Source: Prevotella sp.
GTDB taxonomy: Bacteria > Bacteroidota > Bacteroidia > Bacteroidales > Bacteroidaceae
Direction: 5' to 3'
NCBI GenBank assembly: GCA_024681705.1
Contig: JAILAI010000168.1
Span: 1-48,197, forward strand
Length of the DNA: 48,197 bases
Shown one piece after another: positions 35,422-43,894 of the stretch; the stretch's first letter is position 1; every line of letters begins with the position of its first letter. The notes beneath the pieces were generated by a model. That model was not told the origin of the DNA. It saw nothing but the letters and a program-made list of their open reading frames with translations, and made no database searches. The translations under genes and the position numbers were made by a program.

Positions 35422-35563
35422 CAAATAAAAAGTGAAAACCAACTTCTTTTTGTCGGATTATTTACATGACGTACATTGAAGATGGCATAATTGTAGTTAT
35501 ATGTACTTTTCTAGTTTCATTCTATCAGAAGTTGAATCATTAGAAGCCTTATGCTTTAGTACG

Positions 35564-35597
35564 AAAAAAGAGGGCCCCCGATTCACATCGGGAACCC
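35564..35597 (-). terminator. Terminator of the dnaN-to-galE operon
   Basis: On the minus strand GGG-TT-CCCGAT pairs with ATCGGG-GG-CCC around a 4-nt loop, followed by TCTTTTTTCG. It lies 60 nt after the galE stop. Confidence 0.85.
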
Positions 35598-35655
35598 TTA
35601 ACAACACAAACACAAAACACACAAGTCCTCTGAGGCAGAGAACAAGTGTTTGGGG

Positions 35656-36696
35656 TTACTGGATGCCGTCCTCACGAAGTTTCTGCTGCCACTTCCATGC
35701 AGAACGAAGAACATCCTTTATATCGGCCTCAGCTTTCCAACCGAGGACTTTGTTCGCTTTGTCTACATTGCCCCACACTTTCTCGATGTCGCCTTCACGA
35801 CGCGGAGCGTATTTCCAATTGAGTTTTACACCTGTAGCTTCTTCGAATCCTTCTACCACTTCGAGTGTGCTTAGGCCTCTTCCGGTACCAATGTTGAACA
35901 CTTCTACGGGTTCTTCCCCTGGGTTGTCGAGCACGCGTTCCATTGCTTTAACATGAGCTTTGGCTAGATCGACGACATAGATATAGTCGCGAATACAAGT
36001 TCCATCGGGCGTTGCATAATCATTTCCAAAAATCTTCAGTTGTTCACGAATGCCGATAGCAGTTTGTGTGACAAAAGGAATAAGATTCATGGGGACACCA
36101 TTAGGCAGTTCGCCGATGAGTGCAGAGGGATGTGCACCTATAGGATTGAAATATCGAAGAATGATAGCTCTTACGGGAGCACCACTATGAATGTAGTCCT
36201 GGATAATCTCTTCGTTGATCTGTTTGGTGTTTCCGTAGGGAGAGAGGGCCTTTTGGATGGGCGCCTGCTCAGTTACAGGAAGGTTCTCCTTTGTGGGTTG
36301 TCCGTAGACGGTGCAACTACTGGAGAATATAATACCCTCGACACCATAACGAGGCATCAGTTCAAGAAGATTCACCAACGAGGTGATGTTGTTACGATAA
36401 TAGAGTAGGGGCTTTTCCACACTTTCTCCAACAGCCTTTGAAGCGGCGAAATGAATGATGCCCTTTATACCTGAATGCTTGCGGAATACATTCTCAAGTG
36501 CTTCCATATCGCAGCAGTCGACTTGTTCGAAAGCTGGACGGATACCTGTTATTTTCTCAATTCCATCAATGACTTCAGCCTTTGAGTTCGACAGGTTGTC
36601 GATAATCACAACGTCGTAGCCTGCCTGTTGAAGTTCAACAGTTGTATGGCTTCCAATAAAGCCAGTACCACCAGTTACTAGAATTTTTTGTTTCAT
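35656..36696 (-). CDS. galE: UDP-glucose 4-epimerase
   Basis: The NAD-dependent enzyme interconverts UDP-glucose and UDP-galactose. The 346-residue length is normal. The NAD-binding start is ILVTGGTGFIGSHTTVELQQAGYDVVIIDNLSNS. The active site has SSSCTVYG and the catalytic YGNTK (YxxxK). NIGTGRGLSTLEVVEGFE and YAPRREGDIEKVWGNVDKA are typical of the C-terminal domain. It is the last gene of a run of six minus-strand genes and is followed by a strong terminator. Confidence 0.95.
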   Translation of the reverse strand: MKQKILVTGGTGFIGSHTTVELQQAGYDVVIIDNLSNSKAEVIDGIEKITGIRPAFEQVDCCDMEALENVFRKHSGIKGIIHFAASKAVGESVEKPLLYYRNNITSLVNLLELMPRYGVEGIIFSSSCTVYGQPTKENLPVTEQAPIQKALSPYGNTKQINEEIIQDYIHSGAPVRAIILRYFNPIGAHPSALIGELPNGVPMNLIPFVTQTAIGIREQLKIFGNDYATPDGTCIRDYIYVVDLAKAHVKAMERVLDNPGEEPVEVFNIGTGRGLSTLEVVEGFEEATGVKLNWKYAPRREGDIEKVWGNVDKANKVLGWKAEADIKDVLRSAWKWQQKLREDGIQ

Positions 36697-36744
36697 ATTT
36701 ATCTTCTTTGGTTATTTTGCGTATAATAGATGGGGAAAACCTTC

Positions 36745-38412
36745 TTATTTGTATTTCTCAATGAGTGAATCGGCTTGTTCGCTTCCGAGTTCTTTTGCTT
36801 TGCCGAAACTATTGAGAGCTTCTGTTTTCATTTCTTTTCTTATCTGCGAAAGTCCTAACAATAGCCAACCCTCAGGATATTCAGGGGCAATCTCTGTGCA
36901 TTTCTGTGCAAATTGAAGAGCCTGATCGGTTTGTCCCACCCTTAGTTGTTGTTGAGCCATCTCAGCGTAGTAGACGGGTTCCTTGGGCGAGAGGATGATG
37001 GCGCGTCCCATATCGGCCAAAGCCTGTTGGTAAAGGCGACCTTTCACCTCAGCCTGCGAACGCATGTAATAGAATTCTGATGTCACACGCCCTTGCATGA
37101 GAATCTCATAGCGCGTATAATCAAACACCGCCTGACGGAAACTATCCGTTTGCAGATACGCTTCAGCCCTCGCAAGGAAATAGGGAGCTGCCTCTGCAAA
37201 ACGAAGTGTATCGGTCGTGTTGATAGCACTATCGAGCAACTGTATGATTTCTTTACTGGGCGCCTGAAGCATCTTTTTGCACTGAGCCTGCTCAAAAAGG
37301 AGTTCGGGATTGGCAAAATCCTTATTCTTGTAAAGATTGTCAAAGAGATTTAGTGCCTCTTGGAACTGTCCCTTTGAAAACAGAATCTGTGCCTGATGAT
37401 GCTGATAAAGTGGTATGGGGTTGAGAGTGAGCGCCGTGTTCACCTCCTCAAGAGCTTTGTCGAGTGTCCATTTGGGGAACTCTGCATTTGGTTTATATAT
37501 GGCCTTGTCGTAAATGATACGGCTATACTGATAGTGAGCTTCGTCCTTTTGTTCAGCTTTCTTCAGAGCCTCTTCCATTGTCTGATCGGCTTCGGCAAAG
37601 CGGTTAGCCACGTAGTGTATTCGGGCCATTGCTTCATAACCTTCGACGTTAGTTGGGAAAAGCGACATGAAATCTCGAACGGCTGCATCATATTTTATGG
37701 AGTCTCCACTTTGTTGTGCCATCATCAGTGACAATTGAGCCTGTTGAGGATCGGTAGGCATCGCCAAAGGGATAGATATCTGGCGAATAGACGGGTCGTT
37801 GTAGCTAAGGGCCGATAATGTAAGGTTATGTACATATCGGGCATCAACGGCGTAGGTGTCGAACGAAGTTGTACTGACACGCATAAGTCCCATCACCTCT
37901 CCATTGGCGTTGACAAACGGACAAGCCAGTGCATTGTCGGGAGCATTCATGTTGAAAATATAGTAGGCATACTGACCGTCGAAAGTCTCGAGTGTCTTAA
38001 CGGTAGCAGGGTAGACATCAGGATTCTTTGTGGAATAACCGACGAGCCACGACGATGTGCCTTGGCTTTGTGCTGAGGCCAACTGTGCAGGAGTCGTCTT
38101 ACCTTCTACCTTGAATCGTGCAACGTCATAAGCATCACTGATGCCTAGCATACGGGTCACATTCATTCGTGTTCCTTTTTGGTCGATGACGACGGCAGAA
38201 GCAGCTCCCAAGAATGGTTTCAAGTCGCTGATGGCTTCTCCGTTAGTGCTGATAAACACACCATGACTACTACCTAAAAATGTACCGTCGGCGCGGAAAG
38301 TAGTGAGCGTGAATACACTTTTTGCAACGTTTTTCACCGCAGCAGGTTGCGCACTCAATGCCGTCGCAAAGAATGCAAGAAGGAGGAATGATATGATTTT
38401 CTTTACTTTCAT
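36745..38412 (-). CDS. TPR protein with an N-terminal trypsin-like pseudoprotease domain
   Basis: A signal peptide (MKVKKIISFLLLAFFATALSAQP) precedes a trypsin-like half at about residues 25-210. The strand SSHGVFISTNGEAISDLKPFLGA aligns with the usual GSGFxIxxxGxIxTNxHV, but the catalytic His is absent. DAYDVARFKV keeps the Asp position. NALACPFVNANGEVMGLM replaces the usual GNSGGP loop and lacks the Ser. So the domain looks catalytically dead. The second half (about 225-555) is a series of tetratricopeptide repeats (ALADMGRAIILSPKEPVYYAEMAQQQL). It is exported and probably a binding scaffold. The gene is between recN and galE. Confidence 0.8.
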   Translation of the reverse strand: MKVKKIISFLLLAFFATALSAQPAAVKNVAKSVFTLTTFRADGTFLGSSHGVFISTNGEAISDLKPFLGAASAVVIDQKGTRMNVTRMLGISDAYDVARFKVEGKTTPAQLASAQSQGTSSWLVGYSTKNPDVYPATVKTLETFDGQYAYYIFNMNAPDNALACPFVNANGEVMGLMRVSTTSFDTYAVDARYVHNLTLSALSYNDPSIRQISIPLAMPTDPQQAQLSLMMAQQSGDSIKYDAAVRDFMSLFPTNVEGYEAMARIHYVANRFAEADQTMEEALKKAEQKDEAHYQYSRIIYDKAIYKPNAEFPKWTLDKALEEVNTALTLNPIPLYQHHQAQILFSKGQFQEALNLFDNLYKNKDFANPELLFEQAQCKKMLQAPSKEIIQLLDSAINTTDTLRFAEAAPYFLARAEAYLQTDSFRQAVFDYTRYEILMQGRVTSEFYYMRSQAEVKGRLYQQALADMGRAIILSPKEPVYYAEMAQQQLRVGQTDQALQFAQKCTEIAPEYPEGWLLLGLSQIRKEMKTEALNSFGKAKELGSEQADSLIEKYK

Positions 38413-38430
38413 TTCTTTGTTGTTGAATAA

Positions 38431-40104
38431 TTAATGTGTAGAAGCACTCGACATTAACAGGGCGCGAGCATTGTTCATGGCAGCATCGCTAACATTTGCG
38501 CCACTCAGCATCTTCGCTATTTCCACCACGCGTTCTTCTGGTTGCAGAAGCAACATCTGAGATACGGTGCCGGTGGGAGTTTCTTCTTTCACAACTTTAT
38601 AATGAGTACTGCCCAAAGCAGCAATTTGTGGCAGGTGAGTGATGCTGATAACTTGGCGGTCGTTCTGTCCCATTTCTTTCATGATGATTGCCATGCGTTC
38701 AGCTATGTTTCCGCTTACTCCAGTGTCTATCTCATCGAAGATGATGGTGGGCAGTTTGACGGCTCCACTAATCATTGCCTTCAATGCAAGCATCACTCTT
38801 GCGATCTCGCCTCCGGAAGCCACTTCGCTTACAGGTTGCATGGGTGAACTGGTGTTGGCGCTAAAAAGGAAACTTATGGTGTTCTCGCCGTTGGAAGAGA
38901 GTTCTTTCGTCTTCATCTCGACTTCAAATCTGACATTGGGCATTCCAAGAGGTACGAGGCGGCTCTTCATTTCCTTTTCTATCTTGTCGGCTGCTTTCTG
39001 GCGGCTCGACGTCAATTGGTTTGCCTTCTGCTTGCATTTGGCTTTGGCTTGTTCAACCTTCTGCATGGCCAATTCAAGTTCTTCGTCGCTATTCTCAATC
39101 TTGTCGAGTTGCTCCTTGAGATTATTTCGAATGGCCAGGAGTTGCTCAACGGAGTCAACTTGATGTTTCTTTTCAAGTGTATAGATGCGGTCGAGTTCGT
39201 CTTGCACCATCTGAAAGCGTTGAGGGTTGAAGTCGACCTTTCCCACCATTGTGTCGATGTCGCTGGAAATATCTTGTAACTCTATGTAGCAACTTTCCAA
39301 ACGCTCATTGGTTTCGTTGAGGTCGGGGAAAAGCGCTGAAATACTATTCAAGCTCCGTGTGGCGTTCTTTAGTTTGTCGAGCACGCCGTTGTCGTCTTCA
39401 TCAAGTAAATGACTTGCGTTGAAAAGCCCTTCTTTGATGTCTTCAGCATGACTCATCAATGTGGCCTCTTGTTCGAGTTCTGCCTGCATTCCTTCGGTTA
39501 GCTGAACCTCGCAGAGCTCATTGTATTGAAAACGCATGAAGTCTTCATTGGCTCGCGTATTGTCGAAGAGTTCTTTCAATCGCTTCACTTCCGTCTCTGC
39601 ATTCTTGTATTCACGGAAAGCCTCTTTGTAATCGTTCAACAAGTCTTGGTTGTCGGCAATGATGTCGACTACACTTAGCTGGAAGTCTGCTTCCTGAATG
39701 AGCAGATTCTTATGTTGCGAGTGAATGTCGAGCAGTTGCTGACCCAATTGTCGCATCAACGTAAGTAGTACAGGTGTGTCGTTGATAAACGAACGACTCT
39801 TGCCCGATGCGGTGAGTTCGCGACGCAAGATGCAGTCGTCAGGGTCGTATTCAATATCATTGTCGTCAAAGAAACTCTTCATGTCGTAACGCCTAATATC
39901 GAAATGAGCTTCAATGGTGCATTTGCCGGTACCATTCTTGATGACACGCGTGTCAGCTCTCTGCCCCAAGAGCAGTGAGATTGCTCCAAGAATGATGCTC
40001 TTACCTGCACCCGTTTCACCCGTTATGACAGAGAAACCTGGGAAGAACTCCATCTCAAGTTTGTCAATCAGAGTGAAATTGTTTATGTAAAGCTGCTTAA
40101 GCAT
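38431..40104 (-). CDS. recN: DNA repair protein RecN
   Basis: This SMC-like ATPase acts in double-strand break repair. The 557-residue protein has the Walker A GETGAGKSIILGAI at about residues 29-42 and the Q-loop region with LDIHSQHKNLL. A long coiled coil spans about 150-370. The C-terminal signature VASGGEIARVMLALK and Walker B PTIIFDEIDTGVSG follow. The length is normal. It starts 39 nt after the porD stop on the same strand. Confidence 0.96.
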   Translation of the reverse strand: MLKQLYINNFTLIDKLEMEFFPGFSVITGETGAGKSIILGAISLLLGQRADTRVIKNGTGKCTIEAHFDIRRYDMKSFFDDNDIEYDPDDCILRRELTASGKSRSFINDTPVLLTLMRQLGQQLLDIHSQHKNLLIQEADFQLSVVDIIADNQDLLNDYKEAFREYKNAETEVKRLKELFDNTRANEDFMRFQYNELCEVQLTEGMQAELEQEATLMSHAEDIKEGLFNASHLLDEDDNGVLDKLKNATRSLNSISALFPDLNETNERLESCYIELQDISSDIDTMVGKVDFNPQRFQMVQDELDRIYTLEKKHQVDSVEQLLAIRNNLKEQLDKIENSDEELELAMQKVEQAKAKCKQKANQLTSSRQKAADKIEKEMKSRLVPLGMPNVRFEVEMKTKELSSNGENTISFLFSANTSSPMQPVSEVASGGEIARVMLALKAMISGAVKLPTIIFDEIDTGVSGNIAERMAIIMKEMGQNDRQVISITHLPQIAALGSTHYKVVKEETPTGTVSQMLLLQPEERVVEIAKMLSGANVSDAAMNNARALLMSSASTH

Positions 40105-40143
40105 TATCGTGAGTTTCTTTAGCTGATATGGTGCCTTGTGTGT

Positions 40144-41130
40144 TTATTCTTTTATCTTCTCCCATGAATTGTTCTGAGAGGCATTGATGGAGAAAAGAAT
40201 GTCGTAGACGATTTCTTTCTCCTTCTGCGTTCCTTTACCTTTATATATATTGGCCAGCTCATCTTTCTTGAAGTCTGTCCAAATCTGCGGAAGTAGACTC
40301 AGTGGGCGATCTTCGTGAGCTTTCTTCAGATCGTTTTCAAGTGCCGTCGACACCTCTGTCCGTCCGCGTTCTACATTGTTTGCCATTTCGTCGAGCCCTT
40401 TTCGATAGTAGTCGTATTGCAGCTGGCGGAATGGTTTCATGGCACCTTCCATATAATCGTTGATGATGGCAAAGCGGTTGCGGTCGCTGTCGAATGCTTT
40501 CCATCCAGGAAAATCAAGATTCTGTGCATTGTTGGCCAGATAGAGACAACGTTGAAGAACCTCTTCTCCACCCATCGGCGAGAAAGAATCAAGATTCCAT
40601 CCGATGATGAGGTAGGCATAATAGGCAATGAGTGCCGTCAGCTGATTGTCGAGCTGTTCTTCGTTGAAGTTCAGTTGGTCGAACTGCGCAAATTGGAAGA
40701 TGAAGTCGTTGTCCTTATTATTATATAAGGTGGAAGTATAAGACGAATTGTACACCGGCCTGTTTGCCTGAATCAATGCATTGCATGTGAACAGATTTTC
40801 CGACTGATCGTATTTCGTCACCGTAATGTTGAAGTTGCAGACGATACGTTCGTTTTTCTGGAACTGTAACGACGTCCACTGAGTGTCGTTGATGAACTGC
40901 TCAAGCGTTTGCTGGAGATTCTCGAAAACACTCGCGTCGGTTCCTTGTATCTGGTTATGATTGATGGTTACTTTGGCTTGAAGTTCCTGAGCGTTTGCCA
41001 TCTGTAGGCATAGAAAACCGAACAAACATGCAGTTGCAATTCGGTAGACACCTTGCGAAAGGCTACCGAAGAAACGGCATGATGGTTTGTGTCTTCTTGC
41101 TGTGAACATGTTGTTTGTTGCCATCATCAT
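40144..41130 (-). CDS. porD: DUF4835/PorD-family protein (type IX secretion-associated)
   Basis: The 328-residue product has a signal-like hydrophobic segment (IATACLFGFLCLQMANAQELQAKV). Several nearby Met codons leave the true start open, since the ORF start gives an unusually long basic lead of about 30 residues. The body matches DUF4835: KVTINHNQIQGTDASVFENLQQTLEQFINDTQW, TSTLYNNKDNDFIFQFAQFDQL, TALIAYYAYLIIGWNLDSFSPMGG. PorD is associated with type IX secretion in Bacteroidota, though its mechanism is unclear. In this window it can be linked to the sorting tail of the CotH-like protein. Confidence 0.85.
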   Translation of the reverse strand: MMMATNNMFTARRHKPSCRFFGSLSQGVYRIATACLFGFLCLQMANAQELQAKVTINHNQIQGTDASVFENLQQTLEQFINDTQWTSLQFQKNERIVCNFNITVTKYDQSENLFTCNALIQANRPVYNSSYTSTLYNNKDNDFIFQFAQFDQLNFNEEQLDNQLTALIAYYAYLIIGWNLDSFSPMGGEEVLQRCLYLANNAQNLDFPGWKAFDSDRNRFAIINDYMEGAMKPFRQLQYDYYRKGLDEMANNVERGRTEVSTALENDLKKAHEDRPLSLLPQIWTDFKKDELANIYKGKGTQKEKEIVYDILFSINASQNNSWEKIKE

Positions 41131-41143
41131 AACACTTTTTCAT

Positions 41144-42001
41144 CTATTTCTTGTTGGAGAACTCGCGCAAACGGATTCTCGTGAGCACCTGCTTGGTGTC
41201 GTAGGTGAAATCGCTGGAAAGCATCCAACTGAAATAACCAGGATCGCGTTGCAGTACTTCGCTGACCACCCATCCCTTGTATTTGCCAAAGTTGAAGACT
41301 TCTTGTCTACGTGGGTTCCCGTTCTCGTCGAGCAGGACTTCGCCATTTGCATCCTTCATGGTTTGCCAGCTGATACGTCCGGCAAAGTCAACGTTGTCGT
41401 TCACCTTCGAGAAAGCTGCCAGTTCGTCCATGTCGTTGTTGAGCTGGCGCTCTTCTTCCTCTTGTACCCCGGGTGCATAGCGATCAAGTTCGCCTTGAAG
41501 TACACGCCATGTAGCTTCTGTATCCTGGTCGGCGCGATGTGCTTCAAAGTCGTCTTCCATCTTCCGTCCGCAATAGAACTTGTAGGCAGCTGCCAGATTC
41601 CGACGCTCCATCTTGTGGAAAATGGTCTGGACGTCGATGAGCCGGCATTTGGTGAAATCATAGTCGACTCCTGCGCGAAGAAATTCTTCTGCCAGCATCG
41701 GAATGTCGAAGTGGTTGGAATTGAATCCGGCGAAATCACAGCCTTCAAAGTCCTTCGCCAATGTCTTGGCCAACGACTTGAACGTGGGGGCATCTTTCAG
41801 CATTTCGTTTGTAATGCCCGTCAGCTGCGTAATCTCAGGCGCCACTTGCTTTCCCGGGTTGACGAAGATGTTTTTGCGCTCTTCTTCACCATTGGGATAG
41901 GCTTTGATGTATGATATTTGTATGATTCTGTCTTTAACAAGGTCAAGCCCCGTGGTCTCCAGATCGAAGATCACAAGGGGCTTAGTCAAATTGGGTTTCA
42001 T
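41144..42001 (-). CDS. DEDDh 3'-5' exonuclease (DnaQ-like)
   Basis: The 285-residue protein has the Exo I motif VIFDLETTGLD near residue 10, the Exo II region GFNSNHFDIPMLAEEFLRAG, and Exo III HRADQDTEATWRVL with the catalytic His. A C-terminal extension (EVFNFGKYKGWVVSEVLQRDPGYFSWMLSSDF) resembles the small domain also seen in other nucleases of Bacteroidota. It could act in proofreading or repair. It lies 52 nt after dnaN and 13 nt before porD. Confidence 0.92.
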   Translation of the reverse strand: MKPNLTKPLVIFDLETTGLDLVKDRIIQISYIKAYPNGEEERKNIFVNPGKQVAPEITQLTGITNEMLKDAPTFKSLAKTLAKDFEGCDFAGFNSNHFDIPMLAEEFLRAGVDYDFTKCRLIDVQTIFHKMERRNLAAAYKFYCGRKMEDDFEAHRADQDTEATWRVLQGELDRYAPGVQEEEERQLNNDMDELAAFSKVNDNVDFAGRISWQTMKDANGEVLLDENGNPRRQEVFNFGKYKGWVVSEVLQRDPGYFSWMLSSDFTYDTKQVLTRIRLREFSNKK

Positions 42002-42053
42002 CTCGATTCGTTTTTTGTTTGCATCTTCACACGGGCCTTTGACAGCCAGTGCA

Positions 42054-43178
42054 TTAGTCGTTCAGCAACATAGGCATGATGAGCATCAGAATGTCTTCGT
42101 TATCGGGCTCATCGTCAGGAATAATCAGGCAGGGACGACTTGGGTCGGCAAGTTGCAAAACAACTTCTTCGGATTGCAAATTGTTGAGGACCTCAACGAG
42201 CGACGGACCCTTGAAGCCAATATCCATCTTGTTGCCCTGATACTCGCAGACAATCTCTTCTTTAGCGCTTGTGGAGAAGTCGATGTCTTCAGACGAAATC
42301 TCCATACGTCCCATTTCCAGATGCATGCGAACCAACTGGCTGCTCTCGCTGGCGAAGGGCATTACACGACGCAAAGCACCAATGAGAACCTTGCGGTCGA
42401 TGGTCAGTTCGTTTGGATTGTCTTGTGGAATGACGCTGTTGTAGTTGGGATAGCGTCCTTCAATCAGACGGCAGAGCAAAAGGTTGTCGCCAAACTTTAT
42501 CTCAGCATTGCGCTCGTCGAAGCGGATGACTACATCACTCTCGTCCTTGACAAGCGTATTCTTTAATAAGGTGGCAGGTTTCTTCGGGAGGATAAACGAA
42601 GTGGGATTCTCGCTCTTTATCTTATAGTTGCGGTTGCGAACCAATTTGTGTCCGTCACTGGCCACAATAGCAAGTGCATCAGCCGTAAGGTCGAAATAGA
42701 TACCGTTCATCACGGGGCGAAGTTCCTCTGTAGCAGTGGCGAAGAGGCTTCGGTTGATGCAATCGCTCAGCATCGCCGATGGCAGAGTCAGTAGGGTGGC
42801 ACCCTCAGGCATTTCCTGTAGCGTGGGATACTCGTTTGCGTCTTGAGCCGTGAAGTTATAGATACCGTTTTGGTAAATCACCTTGATGGTAAACGCGTTC
42901 GTGTCTACGTCAAGGGTCAGAGGCTGTTCGGGCAGTTCTTTTACGGCGTCGAGGATGGTGTGGTTGTTTACGGCGAATCGGCCTTCACCCTCTTGCTCGT
43001 CAAGCGCAATAGTTGTACGCATCACATTTTCACTGTCCGATGCGGTAATGGTCAGTGTCTGGTTGTATACTTCGAAAAGGAAACAGTCGAGGATGGGTAA
43101 AGAGTTCTTGCTGTTAATCACCCTTGACAGAATGCTGAGTCGGCCGTTTAATGCCGAACTTGACAATGTAAATCTCAT
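42054..43178 (-). CDS. dnaN: DNA polymerase III beta subunit (sliding clamp)
   Basis: The 374-residue ring-forming clamp tethers polymerases and other partners to DNA. It starts MRFTLSSSALNGRLSILSRVINSKNSLPILDCFLFEV. Further motifs are TFSLP-like strands and the C-terminal NLQSEEVVLQLADPSRPCLIIPDD ... DILMLIMPMLLND, the typical clamp end. It heads the minus-strand operon through to galE. dnaN is often near dnaA in bacteria, but no dnaA or origin is seen here. Confidence 0.96.
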   Translation of the reverse strand: MRFTLSSSALNGRLSILSRVINSKNSLPILDCFLFEVYNQTLTITASDSENVMRTTIALDEQEGEGRFAVNNHTILDAVKELPEQPLTLDVDTNAFTIKVIYQNGIYNFTAQDANEYPTLQEMPEGATLLTLPSAMLSDCINRSLFATATEELRPVMNGIYFDLTADALAIVASDGHKLVRNRNYKIKSENPTSFILPKKPATLLKNTLVKDESDVVIRFDERNAEIKFGDNLLLCRLIEGRYPNYNSVIPQDNPNELTIDRKVLIGALRRVMPFASESSQLVRMHLEMGRMEISSEDIDFSTSAKEEIVCEYQGNKMDIGFKGPSLVEVLNNLQSEEVVLQLADPSRPCLIIPDDEPDNEDILMLIMPMLLND

Positions 43179-43218
43179 TTCTATTATGCTTTTAATAATA
43201 TTCTTTATATATCGGGAA

Positions 43219-43226
43219 CAAAATTA
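43219..43226 (-). promoter_or_regulatory. -7 box (TAATTTTG) of dnaN
   Basis: TAATTTTG on the minus strand, 40 nt before the dnaN ATG. The divergent gene to the right has only a weaker TAATTTCG box at 43290-43297. Confidence 0.55.
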
Positions 43227-43330
43227 CAAAAAAAACATAAGGGGAGCAAAATTTTCAATTAAAATGTTTCTCATTTTAGAACTATTTTGTAATTTCGCGG
43301 ACTGAAATCAATTAATATTAATAATAAATC

Positions 43331-43774
43331 ATGGAAATCGAAGGAAAAATTATCGCTGCATTGCCAGAGCAAGGTGGTGTTTCCCAAAGAACGGGAAATG
43401 CATGGAAGAGTCAAGATTTTGTAATTGAAACACACGATCAGTTTCCAAAGAAATGTGTGTTCAGGGTGTTTGGCGCAGAGCGCCTGGCACAGTTCAATAT
43501 TCAGATAGGTGAAGAAATGCGTGTGAGCTTTGACATCGATGCTCATGAGTATCAGGGACGTTGGTTCAACGATGTGCGTGCCTGGCGCGTCGACCGCATC
43601 GACCCAGCGGCCGCTCAGGCAGCTGCTGCCGGAGTTCAGCCAATGCCCGCTCCTGGTGCCTTCCCACCGCCGCCCGCAGCACCTGCGGCTCCTGCAGCTC
43701 CTGCGGCTCCTGCTCCCTTCCCACCTGCACAACCGGAAGCCGAAGGAAGTGATGCTGACGATCTGCCGTTCTAA
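43331..43774 (+). CDS. DUF3127-family OB-fold protein with SSB-like acidic tail
   Basis: The 147-residue protein starts MEIEGKIIAALPEQGGVSQRTGNAWKSQDFVIE, matching DUF3127, a single-strand-binding-like OB fold (about residues 1-92). A low-complexity Pro/Ala linker with repeated PAAPAAP follows. The protein ends SDADDLPF, very like the DDDIPF tail through which SSB recruits repair and replication partners. It is divergent from dnaN. A single-strand DNA role is inferred; it is not the main SSB. Confidence 0.85.
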   Translation: MEIEGKIIAALPEQGGVSQRTGNAWKSQDFVIETHDQFPKKCVFRVFGAERLAQFNIQIGEEMRVSFDIDAHEYQGRWFNDVRAWRVDRIDPAAAQAAAAGVQPMPAPGAFPPPPAAPAAPAAPAAPAPFPPAQPEAEGSDADDLPF

Positions 43775-43797
43775 AAAGCCTGATTACGGCAATTGAG

Positions 43798-43836
43798 AAA
43801 TAGGGTTGAGTTTCATGAACTTAGCCCTATTTTTAT
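43798..43836 (+). terminator. Terminator of the DUF3127 gene
   Basis: AAATAGGG pairs with CCCTATTT, with inner AGTT/AACT, followed by a T-run. It is 24 nt after the stop codon. It could also serve the convergent DUF5686 gene. Confidence 0.8.
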
Positions 43837-43894
43837 GTCGAATATTGTGTCTTTTGTTTTGTTATAACCTTTTGACTCCAAGGCATTTGCACCA

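Noticed and set aside
42054-43330. Replication origin near dnaN
   Set aside because: No dnaA gene and no cluster of DnaA boxes seen; dnaN sits in a different operon context.
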